64,000 bases of DNA from Nocardioides sp. (GCF_004803405.1 NZ_SSXI01000227.1:21403-85402); one strand, 5' to 3'. Counted from the first letter of the stretch, positions 13,265 to 23,146 are shown. Numbers and translations are program-made. The notes: generated by a model from the sequence alone, not told the origin.

Positions 13265-13270
13265 GCGAAC

Positions 13271-13292
13271 GGCACCGTTTTGTTGCGGTGCC
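13271..13292 (+). terminator. Possible hairpin terminator after the gyrase operon
   Basis: GGCACCG (13271-13277) and CGGTGCC (13286-13292) form a 7-bp stem around TTTTGTTG, seven bases after the DUF3566 stop. The thymine run is in the loop rather than after the stem, so termination is only plausible. Confidence 0.4.
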
Positions 13293-13360
13293 GAGAGGTC
13301 GGGTAGTGTTCCCCCTCGGCTCGCTGCCGAGGGGCTTCCACCCGGAGCAGCAAGCCACCC

Positions 13361-13434
13361 GGGCCTATAGCTCAGACGGTTAGAGCGCTTCCCTGATAAG
13401 GAAGAGGTCACAGGTTCAAGTCCTGTTAGGCCCA
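13361..13434 (+). tRNA. tRNA-Ile (GAT anticodon)
   Basis: This is a 74-base cloverleaf. The acceptor GGGCCTA pairs with TAGGCCC, with A as discriminator. The D-arm region is AGCTCAGACGGTTAGAGC, the anticodon arm TTCCCTGATAAGGAA has GAT in the loop, and the T-arm is CAGGTTCAAGTCCTG. CCA is not encoded. It lies in the conserved gyrA/tRNA-Ile/tRNA-Ala order. Confidence 0.97.
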
Positions 13435-13483
13435 CGCACACTCGGGTCGGCGCAACGACCCGGTCCAGACCCCGGAGGTCCAC

Positions 13484-13612
13484 ATGGTGAAGAAGCTCCT
13501 GCTCGCCGCTCTCGCCGCCGCCGGCGTCGCGCTCGCCGGCAAGAAGCTCCAGCAGAGCAAGGCCGAGCAGGCCCTCTGGGCCGAAGCGACGGACAAGCTC
13601 CCGAAGAACTGA
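13484..13612 (+). CDS. DLW-39 family small protein
   Basis: This is a 42-residue protein between the tRNA-Ile and tRNA-Ala genes, too short for most gene finders. It reads MVKKLLLAALAAAGVALAG, a single hydrophobic helix or signal-like segment. A basic/Gln stretch and the diagnostic ALWAEATD follow, then DKLPKN. The DLW-39 family of actinobacteria is named for a DLW...ATD ending; here the first Asp is Ala. GGAGG (13473-13477) lies upstream of the ATG. The function is unknown; it is probably membrane-anchored. Confidence 0.88.
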   Translation: MVKKLLLAALAAAGVALAGKKLQQSKAEQALWAEATDKLPKN

Positions 13613-13669
13613 TCCACCTGCGCCGGGGGTCGTGTCGCGCAGCGACCGGCACGAGACCATCGGCGACCA

Positions 13670-13745
13670 GGGGCCTTGGCGCAATTGGTAGCGCACCTGC
13701 TTTGCAAGCAGGGGGTTGCGAGTTCGAGTCTCGTAGGCTCCACCA
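13670..13745 (+). tRNA. tRNA-Ala (TGC anticodon), integration target
   Basis: This is a 76-base tRNA including an encoded CCA. The acceptor GGGGCCT pairs with AGGCTCC (one G-T), the anticodon arm CCTGCTTTGCAAGCAGG carries TGC, and the T-arm is TGCGAGTTCGAGTCTCGTA. Its 3' end from base 13707 onward, plus the terminator, is duplicated at 52326. It is therefore the probable att site of the island to its right. The tRNA itself is intact. Confidence 0.97.
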
Positions 13746-13837
13746 GCAAAACCCCAGGTCAGCCTGGGGTTTTGTTCTTTTCTTGAGCGTTGCGATCGAC
13801 TTCGAGATCGGCGTCTAGGGGGACTGGTGGGGGAAGG
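13707..13837. repeat. Left attachment-type direct repeat (attL)
   Basis: This is the left copy of a 131-bp direct repeat; the right copy is at 52326-52456. Bases 13707-13761 (the tRNA-Ala 3' part and the first arm of the terminator) match 52326-52380 exactly. The rest matches without gaps, with about eight substitutions by my reading. A tRNA 3' end plus terminator is a classic target of tyrosine-recombinase elements. Confidence 0.9.
13748..13781 (+). terminator. Rho-independent terminator of tRNA-Ala
   Basis: AAAACCCCAGG (13748-13758) and CCTGGGGTTTT (13763-13773) form an 11-bp perfect stem with loop TCAG, followed by GTTCTTTT. It lies directly after the tRNA CCA and is included in the duplicated att segment. 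Confidence 0.92.
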
Positions 13838-13921
13838 CCGCGAAGACCTTCCTGTCCGGTGCCTGCCCGACGATGCTGATGACTTCGTGGGCAGGCCGGC
13901 CAGGTCCGCACCAACCGCCCT

Positions 13922-13999
13922 GCGCCCGACCTGCAGGCGCCCTTCGGCGGTTCCAAGCAGTCCGGCCACGGGCGCGAGTTCGGCCGGTCGGGCTCTAGG
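13922..13999 (+). pseudogene. Aldehyde dehydrogenase C-terminal remnant
   Basis: One frame reads APDLQAPFGGSKQSGHGREF, the near-universal C-terminal box of NAD-dependent aldehyde dehydrogenases (compare TPFGGYKQSGIGRE in the intact enzyme at 21656-23143). A tag stop ends the frame at 13997-13999, and no catalytic Cys or Glu region remains upstream. It lies about 85 bp inside the left repeat, where an integrase would be expected. Confidence 0.75.
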
Positions 14000-14090
14000 A
14001 GTTCCCACGACGAAGGCGCTGATGCTCTAGTCGCCGCGCCGCTCGGCTCACAGGGCGAGACTGCCCGGCGGCGCACGCCCGAATATCCCT

Positions 14091-14106
14091 GCTAATGGTT
14101 ACCATG
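14091..14106. promoter_or_regulatory. Palindromic operator candidate before the P450 remnant
   Basis: GCTAATGGTTACCATG contains the near-perfect palindrome ATGGT-T-ACCAT. It matches the TGGTnACCA-type sites bound by FadR-like GntR proteins and aligns with the 16-mers at 24088, 37939, 44071 and 47936. It lies 68 bases before the ATG of the deleted P450. Confidence 0.5.
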
Positions 14107-14173
14107 AACGCTTTAGTGACCTCCGCCACATCCAGACCCCAGCAACCACCACCGGAAACGCCCAGGAGCTCTG

Positions 14174-14320
14174 ATGACCGAGATCCAGACCAACGCGGCG
14201 AACGCGCAGGGAAGGACGTCGGGGGTTGCCCCGTCTTCCACAACGACTACCGCATCGCCGAGGGCGCCGAGCTGCGGGAGCGCGGCGACCAGCTGCGGCT
14301 GCAGTCCCTGGCCCCTCGAG
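14174..14320 (+). pseudogene. Cytochrome P450 remnant with internal deletion
   Basis: The ATG at 14174 reads MTEIQTNAA. A one-base frame slip near 14200 then gives ERAGKDVGGCPVFHNDYR, matching the N-terminal RRCPVVHTDYRRDRP of the intact P450 at 18946. This runs straight into RIAEGAELRERGDQLRLQSL, matching that protein's C-terminal YRLSPGAELTERGGQLRLQTL. The central 350 or so residues, including the I-helix and haem Cys loop, are gone. The join is at the shared DYR, suggesting recombination at short homology. It cannot encode an active enzyme. Confidence 0.85.
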
Positions 14321-14380
14321 TGGTCCTGACCACTCGACCCCAACGGACCGCCCCCGGTCCGCGCCCCACGTGGCGCGGAC
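14316..14380. promoter_or_regulatory. Cluster of three inverted repeats upstream of the ferredoxin reductase
   Basis: Three perfect inverted repeats occur. TCGAGTGGTC/GACCACTCGA (14316-14337) has 10-bp arms and a 2-base centre. CGGACC/GGTCCG spans 14344-14349 and 14356-14361. GTCCGCGCC/GGCGCGGAC (14357-14380) has 9-bp arms and a 6-base loop. The second and third share bases 14357-14361 and so are mutually exclusive as RNA hairpins. They end 46 bases before the ATG at 14427. Confidence 0.55.
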
Positions 14381-14426
14381 GGGCAGGTCCAGGAACTGAC
14401 GAACCGTCATCGCCCGAGGAGCACAC

Positions 14427-16100
14427 ATGACCTACGTGATCACCCAGAGCTGCTGCAACGACGCGGCGTGCGTCCCCGCCTGCCCCGTCAACTGCATCCA
14501 CCCGACACCCGACGAGCCCGACTACGCGACGGCGGAGATGCTGTACATCGACCCGGACAGCTGCATCGACTGCGGCGCCTGCGTCGACGCGTGCCCGGTG
14601 AACGCGATCTCGGCCGACTACGACCTTCCCGACCAGCTCCTCCGGTTCACCGACCTCAACGCCGCCTATTTCCGCGATCCGGCACACCAGGGTTACCCGA
14701 GCAGTCCGCCCAGGTCCCAGGCCCGTCGCTGGGACGGCGACCGGACCGAGCCGCTCCGGGTGGCGATCGTCGGCTCGGGCCCGGCCGCATGCTACGCCGC
14801 GGAGGAGCTGCTGACGCAGAGAGGACTCACGGTGGAGGTCGACATGTTCGAGCGGCTGATGACACCGTGGGGGCTGGTGCGTTTCGGCGTCGCGCCCGAC
14901 CATGCGACCACCAAGCAGGCCTCCGACGCCTTCGCCCGGACCATGCAGCGCAAGAACTTCCGGCTCTTCCTGGGCGTCGAGATCGGCACGCACCTGACCC
15001 ACGACGACCTGGCCGGTCGCTACCACGCCGTGATCTACGCGGTGGGCGCGATGACCGATCGCCGCCTCGGCATTCCCGGGGAGGACCTGCCCGGCAGCCA
15101 CTCGGCCACCGAGCTCGTCGCCTGGTACAACGGTCATCCCGACTTCGCTGACCGTACGTTCGACTTCTCCGGCGAGCGCGCCGTCGTGATCGGCAACGGC
15201 AACGTCGCCCTCGACGTGGCCCGCATCCTGCTGAGCGACGTCGAGGCGCTGCGCCGTACCGACATCGCCGACCATGCCCTCGAGGCGCTGTCTGCCAGCA
15301 ACGTGCGTGAGGTCCTCGTGGTGGGCCGGCGCGGTCCGGCCCAGGCCGCCTTCACGACACCTGAGCTCTGGGGCCTGGACGACACTGGCCTCGGGCTGCG
15401 GGTGTCGGCCGACGAGGTCGAGCTCGACCCCGTGACCAGGGCCGTGATGCCCGACGAGCACGCGATGGCCATGATCAAGGCGGCACACATCTCCGCGCTG
15501 CCCACCGAGGGGCCGACTGACCGCACGGTGATCCTGCGCTTCCTGCGCTCCCCGGTGGAGATCGTGGGCGACGGCGCCGTCAGCGGTGTCCGACTGGTCC
15601 GCAACGACCTGGTGCCGGACGATGGCCGGGGGGTGACCGCCATTGCGACCGACGACGTCGAGCTGGTCGAGTGCGGCCTGGTCTTCCGATCGGTGGGTTA
15701 CCGGGGCCGGCGCGTCGAGGGCCTGCCGTTCGACGACGACCGCGGCACGCTGCCGAACCTCGACGGACGGGTCGTCGACCCCGACACGGCGCAGCCGGTA
15801 CCAGGCGTCTACACCGCCGGGTGGATCAAGCGCGGGCCCTCCGGCGTCATCGGCACCAACAAGAAGGACGCCGTGGACACCGTCAGGGTGCTGCTGGACG
15901 ACTGGGTGGCGGGGACGCTGCGCGCCGACAGCGCCCAGGATCTCGCCGAACTGCTGCCAGACAATCCGGGCCTCGCCGGCTGGAAGGCCATCGACCACTA
16001 TGAACGGGCCGCCGGCCGCGAGCAGGCGCGGCCACGCATGAAGGTCGTCGACCACGAGGCGTTGCGCGAGCTGGCCGCGGGCGCGCTGTCCACGACCTGA
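14427..16100 (+). CDS. Ferredoxin-NADP+ reductase with N-terminal 4Fe-4S domain (FprB-like)
   Basis: This 557-residue flavoprotein probably passes electrons from NADPH to a ferredoxin, and so to the island P450. The N-terminal domain (1-75) has two cluster motifs: CCNDAACVPACPVNC and CIDCGACVDACPVNA. The rest resembles adrenodoxin reductase/FprA: an FAD-binding VAIVGSGPAACYAAEEL near 112, then AVVIGNGNVALDVARIL near 252 for NADPH. The C-terminal AGWIKRGPSGVIGTNKKDA completes the fold. GAGGAG (14416-14421) precedes the ATG. It is the first intact gene of the island. Confidence 0.9.
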   Translation: MTYVITQSCCNDAACVPACPVNCIHPTPDEPDYATAEMLYIDPDSCIDCGACVDACPVNAISADYDLPDQLLRFTDLNAAYFRDPAHQGYPSSPPRSQARRWDGDRTEPLRVAIVGSGPAACYAAEELLTQRGLTVEVDMFERLMTPWGLVRFGVAPDHATTKQASDAFARTMQRKNFRLFLGVEIGTHLTHDDLAGRYHAVIYAVGAMTDRRLGIPGEDLPGSHSATELVAWYNGHPDFADRTFDFSGERAVVIGNGNVALDVARILLSDVEALRRTDIADHALEALSASNVREVLVVGRRGPAQAAFTTPELWGLDDTGLGLRVSADEVELDPVTRAVMPDEHAMAMIKAAHISALPTEGPTDRTVILRFLRSPVEIVGDGAVSGVRLVRNDLVPDDGRGVTAIATDDVELVECGLVFRSVGYRGRRVEGLPFDDDRGTLPNLDGRVVDPDTAQPVPGVYTAGWIKRGPSGVIGTNKKDAVDTVRVLLDDWVAGTLRADSAQDLAELLPDNPGLAGWKAIDHYERAAGREQARPRMKVVDHEALRELAAGALSTT

Positions 16101-16237
16101 GGACCCGGCGGTTCAGTCGGTGAGCTCCTGGTCGCGCCAGAGCCTGAACAGGCACAGCGAGATGAACAGCTGGGCATCTGAACCGTCCACGCGGTAGGGC
16201 GCAACTCGGAACACCGACACCGCGGGATCTGGCGCGT

Positions 16238-17686
16238 TCACGCTTGGGCGTCGTAGCTGTGCGAGGCGGCGGCGGAGAGCTCGGCAGCGCCGGCATCTGG
16301 GCGTCGAGAGACGACCGCCGCTGTCGCCGCTGCAGCGACACCTGCGATCACCCACAGGGCCACTCCCACGAATGCGACCTGCGTGAACGTGTCGTGGGTC
16401 GCGGGTCGGTCGCCGGCGAACAGGTCGACCAACGCCGGCATCAGCGCACTTCCCGCCGCGAACCCGAGGAATCGAAGCACCATGTTGAACGCGAGCGCGC
16501 TTCCGGTCTCGGCGAGGGGCAGGCCGCGCAGGAGCAACGCGGGCATCACCGCGAAGGTCGTCCCACCCCCGAGGCCCGCGAATGCCATGCCGAGCATCAG
16601 CTGCCAGATGTTTGCGTGGAACAAGGCGACGAAGACGGTCGAGGCGCCGTAGATCACGCAGCCGGCAGGCAGGACCAGGTCCCTGCGCATGTGTCGACCG
16701 AGCATCGCTGCGAGTCGACTACCAGCAAGGCTGAGCAGCGAGTACGGCAACAGGAGCAAGCCCGCGGTGACGACGCCTCGCCCGAGGCCGAAGCCGTCGG
16801 TGCTCGACGCCTGAGTGCCCAGCATGATCAGCGACAGCATGAGGTAGACAGCCACGCCGGCCACGAGGGCCGTCAGGTTCGCTCCGAATGCAACCGGGCC
16901 CCAAGCCAGCCGCAGGTCGACGAGTGGATGCTCGATCCTCAAGGTCCGCCGGACCCAGAGCACGAGCAGCGCACCGGATGCGGATGCGAGTCCGATCGTC
17001 GGCAGCGCCAGCCAACCCCACGGCTCTCCACGATTGAGCGCGAGGAGGAAGCCGGCAGTCCCGGCCGCGAGCAGCACGGCGCCCCAGACATCGACCGAGA
17101 TGCGCTGTCGGGCCGCGTCGTGGGGGACCGTAAGCGCAGCGACGACGGCAGTGCCACAGCACAGGACGAAACCGAGCCAGAATGCAGCCGCGATCCCTGC
17201 GTGCGCCGCCACGATGGCCGTCACCGGGTATCCGAGTCCGGAGCCGGCGACCGTCGTGACCGACAGCAGCCCGACGATCGACGCCACCCTTGCGACGGGA
17301 AGCCTGTCGCGTGCGACCGTGATCGCCAACGGGATCAGGGCGATCCCGACGCCCTGCAGCGCCCTGCCGACGAGCAGGCTGGTGAACCCCAACGGAAGGG
17401 CGCACAGCAGGAGGCCGGTCGCGACGACCGCGAGCCCGGCCAGCACTGCCGACCGCGGTCGCCCGCCGCCGACGCGGCCCATCAACGGGGTGGTCACCGC
17501 TCCGACGAGCATCGTCAGGGTCAGGGACCACTGCGCCGCCTGGACCGAGACGTCGGCATCGTGGGCGATTGCGGGGATCAGCGGCGCTCCGAGGCTGCTC
17601 ACGATCGACGTGACCGTCGTGAGGAGGACGAGTCCGGGGACGAAGGCTCGGGGGAGTGGCTGCCGGTCCGGATCCCTCAACCTCAC
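16238..17686 (-). CDS. MFS transporter, DHA2-like (14-helix class)
   Basis: This 482-residue membrane carrier is probably a drug/proton-antiporter-type exporter or a solute transporter. Alternating hydrophobic helices run through the whole length. The loop 2-3 motif GRVGGGRPR follows helix 2 near residue 68, and RDRLPVARVASIVG and GSGLGYPVTAIVA resemble the antiporter motif region. The substrate cannot be read from sequence; the catabolic context suggests import of the substrate or efflux of a toxic intermediate. It is divergent from the luciferase-like gene across a 131-bp spacer with an AT-rich patch (TTATAATGAATCTA at 17710-17723). The GTG start is used. Confidence 0.85.
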   Translation of the reverse strand: MRLRDPDRQPLPRAFVPGLVLLTTVTSIVSSLGAPLIPAIAHDADVSVQAAQWSLTLTMLVGAVTTPLMGRVGGGRPRSAVLAGLAVVATGLLLCALPLGFTSLLVGRALQGVGIALIPLAITVARDRLPVARVASIVGLLSVTTVAGSGLGYPVTAIVAAHAGIAAAFWLGFVLCCGTAVVAALTVPHDAARQRISVDVWGAVLLAAGTAGFLLALNRGEPWGWLALPTIGLASASGALLVLWVRRTLRIEHPLVDLRLAWGPVAFGANLTALVAGVAVYLMLSLIMLGTQASSTDGFGLGRGVVTAGLLLLPYSLLSLAGSRLAAMLGRHMRRDLVLPAGCVIYGASTVFVALFHANIWQLMLGMAFAGLGGGTTFAVMPALLLRGLPLAETGSALAFNMVLRFLGFAAGSALMPALVDLFAGDRPATHDTFTQVAFVGVALWVIAGVAAAATAAVVSRRPDAGAAELSAAASHSYDAQA

Positions 17687-17817
17687 TGGCGTCCGCCTTC
17701 GCCTATCTCTTATAATGAATCTAAGGTATTCTCAGATCGACCCGAAGTCAAAGGGCGGGCGCACGTCCCACGCGGGCAGGTGTCACGCTGGCTTTCCAAC
17801 CTCGAGGGAGAACGAGC

Positions 17818-18843
17818 ATGGCGCTCAAGTTCGGCCTGGCCATCATGAACGACTTCCCGCCCGACGTCGTCCCGGCCGACCGCGTTGCCGAGATGCGCGA
17901 GCAGGTTCGGGCTGCACGCGGCGCCGGCCTGTCATCGGTGTGGATGCTCCAGCACTACCTGGGAAGCATGCCCACGCTGCAACCGCTGCCCACGCTGGCG
18001 GCGATGGCCCAGGACGCGGGGGAGATGACGCTGGGCACGAACATGTTCATTCTCCCGTTGCGGCATCCGGTGGACGTCGCCGAGGAGTTCGCGACCCTTG
18101 ACCACCTCACGGGAGGGCGCGCTGTCGCCGGGTTCGGCATGGGTTACCGGGAGAACGAGTTCGAGTCGTTCGGAGTCGACATGGGCGCGCGCGTCGGTCG
18201 GTTCGAGGAGTCGATCAGTCTCATCCGAAGCCTGTGGTCCGGAGAGCGGACAACCTTCGAGGGTGAGCACTTTCGCGTGAAGGACGAGCGCATCAGCCTC
18301 GTCCCGACCCAGCAGGGCGGGCCGCCGATCTGGATCGGCGCGGGACCGCACAAGACCGGCGCCCAGAGGGCTGCCCGGCTTGGTGACGCCTGGATCATTC
18401 CTCCGCACGTCGATCCCGAGCGGCTCAAGGTCGTCCTCAGGCACTACCAGACCGAGCGCGAGCGGCTTGGGCGCGGGCCGTCTGAGCTCGTCGTACGCCG
18501 TGAGCTCGTCCTGGACCCCGACCCGGAACGTGCCAGGGCGATCGGACTAGCGGCGCGGAATGCGCTAAGCCGCAAGTACGCCGAGTACAACGCTCCGCAA
18601 CAGGGGGACGCCTACAAGCACCTGGCGACCGACGCAGCGGCGGAGCAAACCGCGGACGCCTCCTATCTCTTCACGGACCCCGCGGGCGCCGTTGCTGCGC
18701 TCAAGGAGCTCGAGGCCTGCGGAATCACCTACGTGGTCCTCCGCATGCAGTGGTTCGACCTGAGCCAGGAACAGGTCCTCGCAACGCTCGCCCTGTTCCG
18801 CGACGAAGTGCTGCCGCACTTCGCCGGACAGTCCGCGAAGTGA
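17818..18843 (+). CDS. LLM-class (luciferase-like) flavin- or F420-dependent oxidoreductase
   Basis: This 341-residue TIM-barrel oxidoreductase belongs to the bacterial luciferase superfamily. Family features include LGTNMFILPLRHPVDVAEEFATLD near 70-90, a GFGMGYRENEFESFG stretch, and GGPPIWIGAGPHKTGAQRAARLGD near 165-185. Members use either FMNH2 or coenzyme F420; which one applies here cannot be settled by eye. The island also has NpdG and a CofC fragment, which favours F420. GAGGGAGAACG upstream of the ATG supplies the ribosome site. The gene precedes the P450 unit in the same direction. Confidence 0.88.
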   Translation: MALKFGLAIMNDFPPDVVPADRVAEMREQVRAARGAGLSSVWMLQHYLGSMPTLQPLPTLAAMAQDAGEMTLGTNMFILPLRHPVDVAEEFATLDHLTGGRAVAGFGMGYRENEFESFGVDMGARVGRFEESISLIRSLWSGERTTFEGEHFRVKDERISLVPTQQGGPPIWIGAGPHKTGAQRAARLGDAWIIPPHVDPERLKVVLRHYQTERERLGRGPSELVVRRELVLDPDPERARAIGLAARNALSRKYAEYNAPQQGDAYKHLATDAAAEQTADASYLFTDPAGAVAALKELEACGITYVVLRMQWFDLSQEQVLATLALFRDEVLPHFAGQSAK

Positions 18844-18868
18844 GCCCGTCCAAATGCGGACCATGCCG

Positions 18869-18897
18869 TTGACAACCGAATCTATGCGGATGATTAT
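18869..18897 (+). promoter_or_regulatory. Promoter of the P450 operon
   Basis: A consensus -35 TTGACA (18869-18874) is followed by a 17-base spacer and GATTAT (18892-18897) as -10. The AT-rich TCTATGCGGATGATTA (18881-18896) is 14/16 identical to TCTATGATGATGATTA (24080-24095) before the ABC importer, which has the same TTGACA-17-GATGAT layout. Confidence 0.6.
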
Positions 18898-18945
18898 ATG
18901 TGTTGTTCGCCACATAGCTGCGGGTCGTCCTTTTGGAGGGATCAC

Positions 18946-20160
18946 ATGACATCAGAGTTCGACGCCGAACGGCGCTGCCCGGTCGTGCACACCGACTACC
19001 GCCGCGATCGACCGGCGTTCACGACCATCCCCCAGCTGGGCGAGGAGCGCGAGCTCGCGCCTGCTGTGTGGAACGACAGCACCGAGCACGGCTTCCTGAT
19101 GGTCCAGCGGTACGACGACGTCATGGAGCTGTTGAAGCAGACCGACGTGCTCGTCAGCGACAACGTGAACGCATTCGACCCCCACATGCAGATCCCGCTG
19201 ATTCCGAACTCCCTCAACCCGCCCGAGCACACCAAGGTGCGGCGCGTGCTCAACCCGTTCTTCTCGCCCGCGGCGGTCAAGCGGCTCGAGCCCCTTGCCA
19301 GGGAGCGCGCGGAGAGCCTCATCGGCGCCCTGGCCGAGAAGAAGAGCGTGGACCTGGTCTCGGAGTTCGCGATCCTCTACCCGACCGAGCTCTTCCTCGC
19401 CCTCCTCGGCCTGCCCACGGAGGACGGCGAGATGGTCCTGCCCTGGGTGGAGGCGATCTTCGGCGGCTTCTTCGCCTCGACCCCCGAGGAGCTACAGGCG
19501 GCCGGTGACGCAGTGGCCAGCTTCAACGAGTACTTCGGCAAGCTGGTCGACGAGCGCAGCGCCGACCCCGGGGACCCGGAGATCGACCTGGTCAGCCGCC
19601 TCCTCGTCGCGGAGATCGACGGCGTGCCCATGAGTCGCGAGGACATCCTGGTCACCTGCATGACGCTGATGACGGCTGGGCTGGACACGACCCGATCGGC
19701 ACTGGGCTACATCTTCCACCAGCTCGCCACCGAGCCGGACGTCCGCCACCGCATGGTCAACGAGCCCGAGTCGTGGCCTCGATTCATCGAGGAGGCCATC
19801 CGGGTCAACAGCCTGATCATCCAGGACGGACGTCAGGTGAAGGAGGACATGGAGGTCCTGGGCTGTCCGATGAAGGCTGGTGAGATGGTCTGGCTGGGGC
19901 TCGCTGCCGCCAACCGCGACCCGCGCAAGTTCGAGGACCCGGACACCTTCGACATGGATCGCGAAGGTCTCAACCACCACCTCGGGTTCGGCGCCGGCGT
20001 GCACCGCTGCATCGGTATGCATCTCGCACGAGCAGAACTCGTCATCGCGCTCGAGACCTGGCACAAGGTGATTCCGGACTACCGGCTGAGCCCCGGAGCC
20101 GAGCTCACCGAGCGCGGCGGCCAGCTTCGCCTGCAGACCCTGCCATTGGAGTGGGACTGA
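18946..20160 (+). CDS. Cytochrome P450
   Basis: This 404-residue soluble bacterial P450 monooxygenase probably does the first hydroxylation of the substrate. The I-helix oxygen-binding motif is TAGLDTTRS (near 245), and the haem-ligand loop is FGAGVHRCIG with the axial Cys near 357. The K-helix ExxR is EEAIR (near 284). The start is set at ATG 18946, with GGAGGG at 18935-18940; a longer frame lacks a ribosome site. The stop overlaps the ferredoxin start, giving a paired electron donor. The CYP family cannot be assigned by eye. Fragments of two sister P450s occur at 14174 and 28124. Confidence 0.95.
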   Translation: MTSEFDAERRCPVVHTDYRRDRPAFTTIPQLGEERELAPAVWNDSTEHGFLMVQRYDDVMELLKQTDVLVSDNVNAFDPHMQIPLIPNSLNPPEHTKVRRVLNPFFSPAAVKRLEPLARERAESLIGALAEKKSVDLVSEFAILYPTELFLALLGLPTEDGEMVLPWVEAIFGGFFASTPEELQAAGDAVASFNEYFGKLVDERSADPGDPEIDLVSRLLVAEIDGVPMSREDILVTCMTLMTAGLDTTRSALGYIFHQLATEPDVRHRMVNEPESWPRFIEEAIRVNSLIIQDGRQVKEDMEVLGCPMKAGEMVWLGLAAANRDPRKFEDPDTFDMDREGLNHHLGFGAGVHRCIGMHLARAELVIALETWHKVIPDYRLSPGAELTERGGQLRLQTLPLEWD

Positions 20161-20378
20161 TGACTGCCAGATTGATCGTCGATTTCGCCAGGTGCACCGG
20201 GCACGGGCGCTGCTACAGCACCGCCGAGGACCTCCTCACCTACGACGAGGAGGGATTCGTGAGCGTGCGCCACGAGCCGATGGTCCTGGACGAGAACCAG
20301 CTTCCCGACGCGAAACTCGCCGCGGACGCCTGCCCCGAGCTTGCCATGCGCATCGAATACGGAACGGAGTCACCATGA
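20160..20378 (+). CDS. 3Fe-4S type ferredoxin
   Basis: This 72-residue electron carrier is coupled to the P450 (start overlaps its stop, TGATG). The cluster ligands are Cys12, Cys18 and Cys58. The second position of the usual CxxCxxC is His15 (CTGHGRC), and a CPE follows Cys58. This pattern is typical of actinobacterial P450-linked [3Fe-4S] ferredoxins. It probably receives electrons from the FprB-like reductase at 14427 or the reductase at 39316. Its ATGA overlap with the next gene indicates continued translational coupling. Confidence 0.93.
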   Translation: MTARLIVDFARCTGHGRCYSTAEDLLTYDEEGFVSVRHEPMVLDENQLPDAKLAADACPELAMRIEYGTESP

Positions 20379-20833
20379 CCGACATCGAGGCGCTGACAGC
20401 CAGGCTGCAGCGGCTGGAGGACATCGAAGCTGCGCGGAACATGCACCACGTGTACGCTGAGATCCTCGAGGAGCCCAACGCCAAGACGGTTGGACAGCTC
20501 TTCGCCGACGACGGGGTGCTCCGCACCCCCATGGGCGACTTCGTCGGTCGCGACGACATCGAGGGCTTCTATGCGATGGCGTTCGAGGCGGACACGTCGG
20601 TGAAGCAGCACCTCATCGTCAACCCGAAGGTGATCTCCGCCGAGCCCGGGCTGGTCCGGCTGCAGAGCTACTTCCTCTACCTCGGCCGCGGGGACGACGC
20701 CTCGGTCATCGGCTGGGGTACCTACGACGACCTCATCGACGTGTCCGGTCCCGATCCGCTCTTCCGTGAGAAGACGATCGGGATCATCGTCGGGACCACG
20801 CTGGAGGCCGGCTGGAAGAAGGTCGTCCAGTGA
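20375..20833 (+). CDS. SnoaL/NTF2-like fold protein
   Basis: This is a 152-residue alpha+beta-barrel-type protein. It begins with a helix, ALTARLQRLEDIEAARNMHHVYAE, then has VGQLFADDGVLRTPMGDFVGRDDIEGFYA, the usual SnoaL_4/NTF2 pattern. Members act as cyclases, isomerases, dehydratases or small-ligand binders; no single reaction can be assigned. It lies inside the P450 operon with four-base overlaps on both sides, so a role on the same substrate is likely (inference). Confidence 0.8.
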   Translation: MTDIEALTARLQRLEDIEAARNMHHVYAEILEEPNAKTVGQLFADDGVLRTPMGDFVGRDDIEGFYAMAFEADTSVKQHLIVNPKVISAEPGLVRLQSYFLYLGRGDDASVIGWGTYDDLIDVSGPDPLFREKTIGIIVGTTLEAGWKKVVQ

Positions 20834-21655
20834 CCGGTCGTCTCTCCGGCAGGGTTGCCGTGGTCACCGGGGGCGCGAGCGGCATCGGCGCGGCGACGGT
20901 TCGTCGCTTCGTCGACGAGGGCGCCAAGGTCGTCATTGCCGACGTCCAGGTGGACGCGGGGGAGATCCTGGTGAAGGAGCTCGGTGACTCGGCGATCTTC
21001 GTCCGCTGTGACGTGACGCGTGAGGAGGACGTCGCTGGCGTCGTGGACACCGCAGTCTCCGCGTTCGGCGGGCTCGACGTCTTCTACGCCAACGCCGGCG
21101 TCATGGGGGCACTCGGCCCGATCGCCGGGACACGCACTGACGACGCAGACACCACCATCGCGGTGAACCTCCGCGGCGTCCTGCTGTCGATGAAGCACGC
21201 GGCCCGCGTGATGCAGAGCCAGGGCCGCGGTGTGATCCTCGCAACTTCGAGTCCTGCGGCCACGGTCGGCGGTGTCGGAGCACACACGTACAGCGCCACC
21301 AAGGCGGGGATCATCGGCCTGGTCCAGTCGGTCGCGGCCGAGCTTCGCCCAGCTGGAGTACGGGTCAACGCGATCGTGCCGGGTGCCATCGTGACGGCGA
21401 TGACCGCCGACATCCTGACGGGCGATGCCGGCAACACCGCAGGCGCGCACGACATCCTCGTCGGCGCGGAGAAGATGCCGCGTCCCGGCCGTCCCGAGGA
21501 CGTCGCCGCCGCCGCTGCCTTCCTGGCCAGCGACGACGCGTCGTTCGTGACCGGCTCGACCTTCCACGTCGACGGTGGCTACACGCACGCGCCCGGCGAT
21601 TCACCGTTCGCCTCAGGTGAGCCCGTCGGCATGTTCGAGGCCGGGCGGCGGTCGA

Positions 21656-21663
<8 letters not shown>
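20830..21663 (+). CDS. Short-chain dehydrogenase/reductase (P450 operon)
   Basis: This 277-residue NAD(P)-dependent oxidoreductase has the glycine motif TGGASGIG near residue 13. NAG appears as YANAGVMG, the catalytic Ser lies in LATSSPAAT, and the Tyr-Lys pair in YSATKAG near 157. The C-terminal FVTGSTFHVDGGY is typical of classical SDRs. It likely oxidises the alcohol made by the P450 to a ketone. The GTG start overlaps the previous gene by four bases, and the stop overlaps the ALDH start by eight. Confidence 0.92.
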
Positions 21664-23143
<1,480 letters not shown>

Positions 23144-23146
23144 GCC

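Noticed and set aside
13746-16100. Integrase gene near the left att site
   Set aside because: The region holds only ALDH and P450 remnants and the ferredoxin reductase. No Arg-His-Arg-Tyr recombinase or serine recombinase pattern was found in any frame.
16244-18101. Plus-strand frames opposite the MFS gene
   Set aside because: They are low-complexity Arg/Gln/Asp-rich shadows. The minus strand encodes a clear multi-helix transporter.
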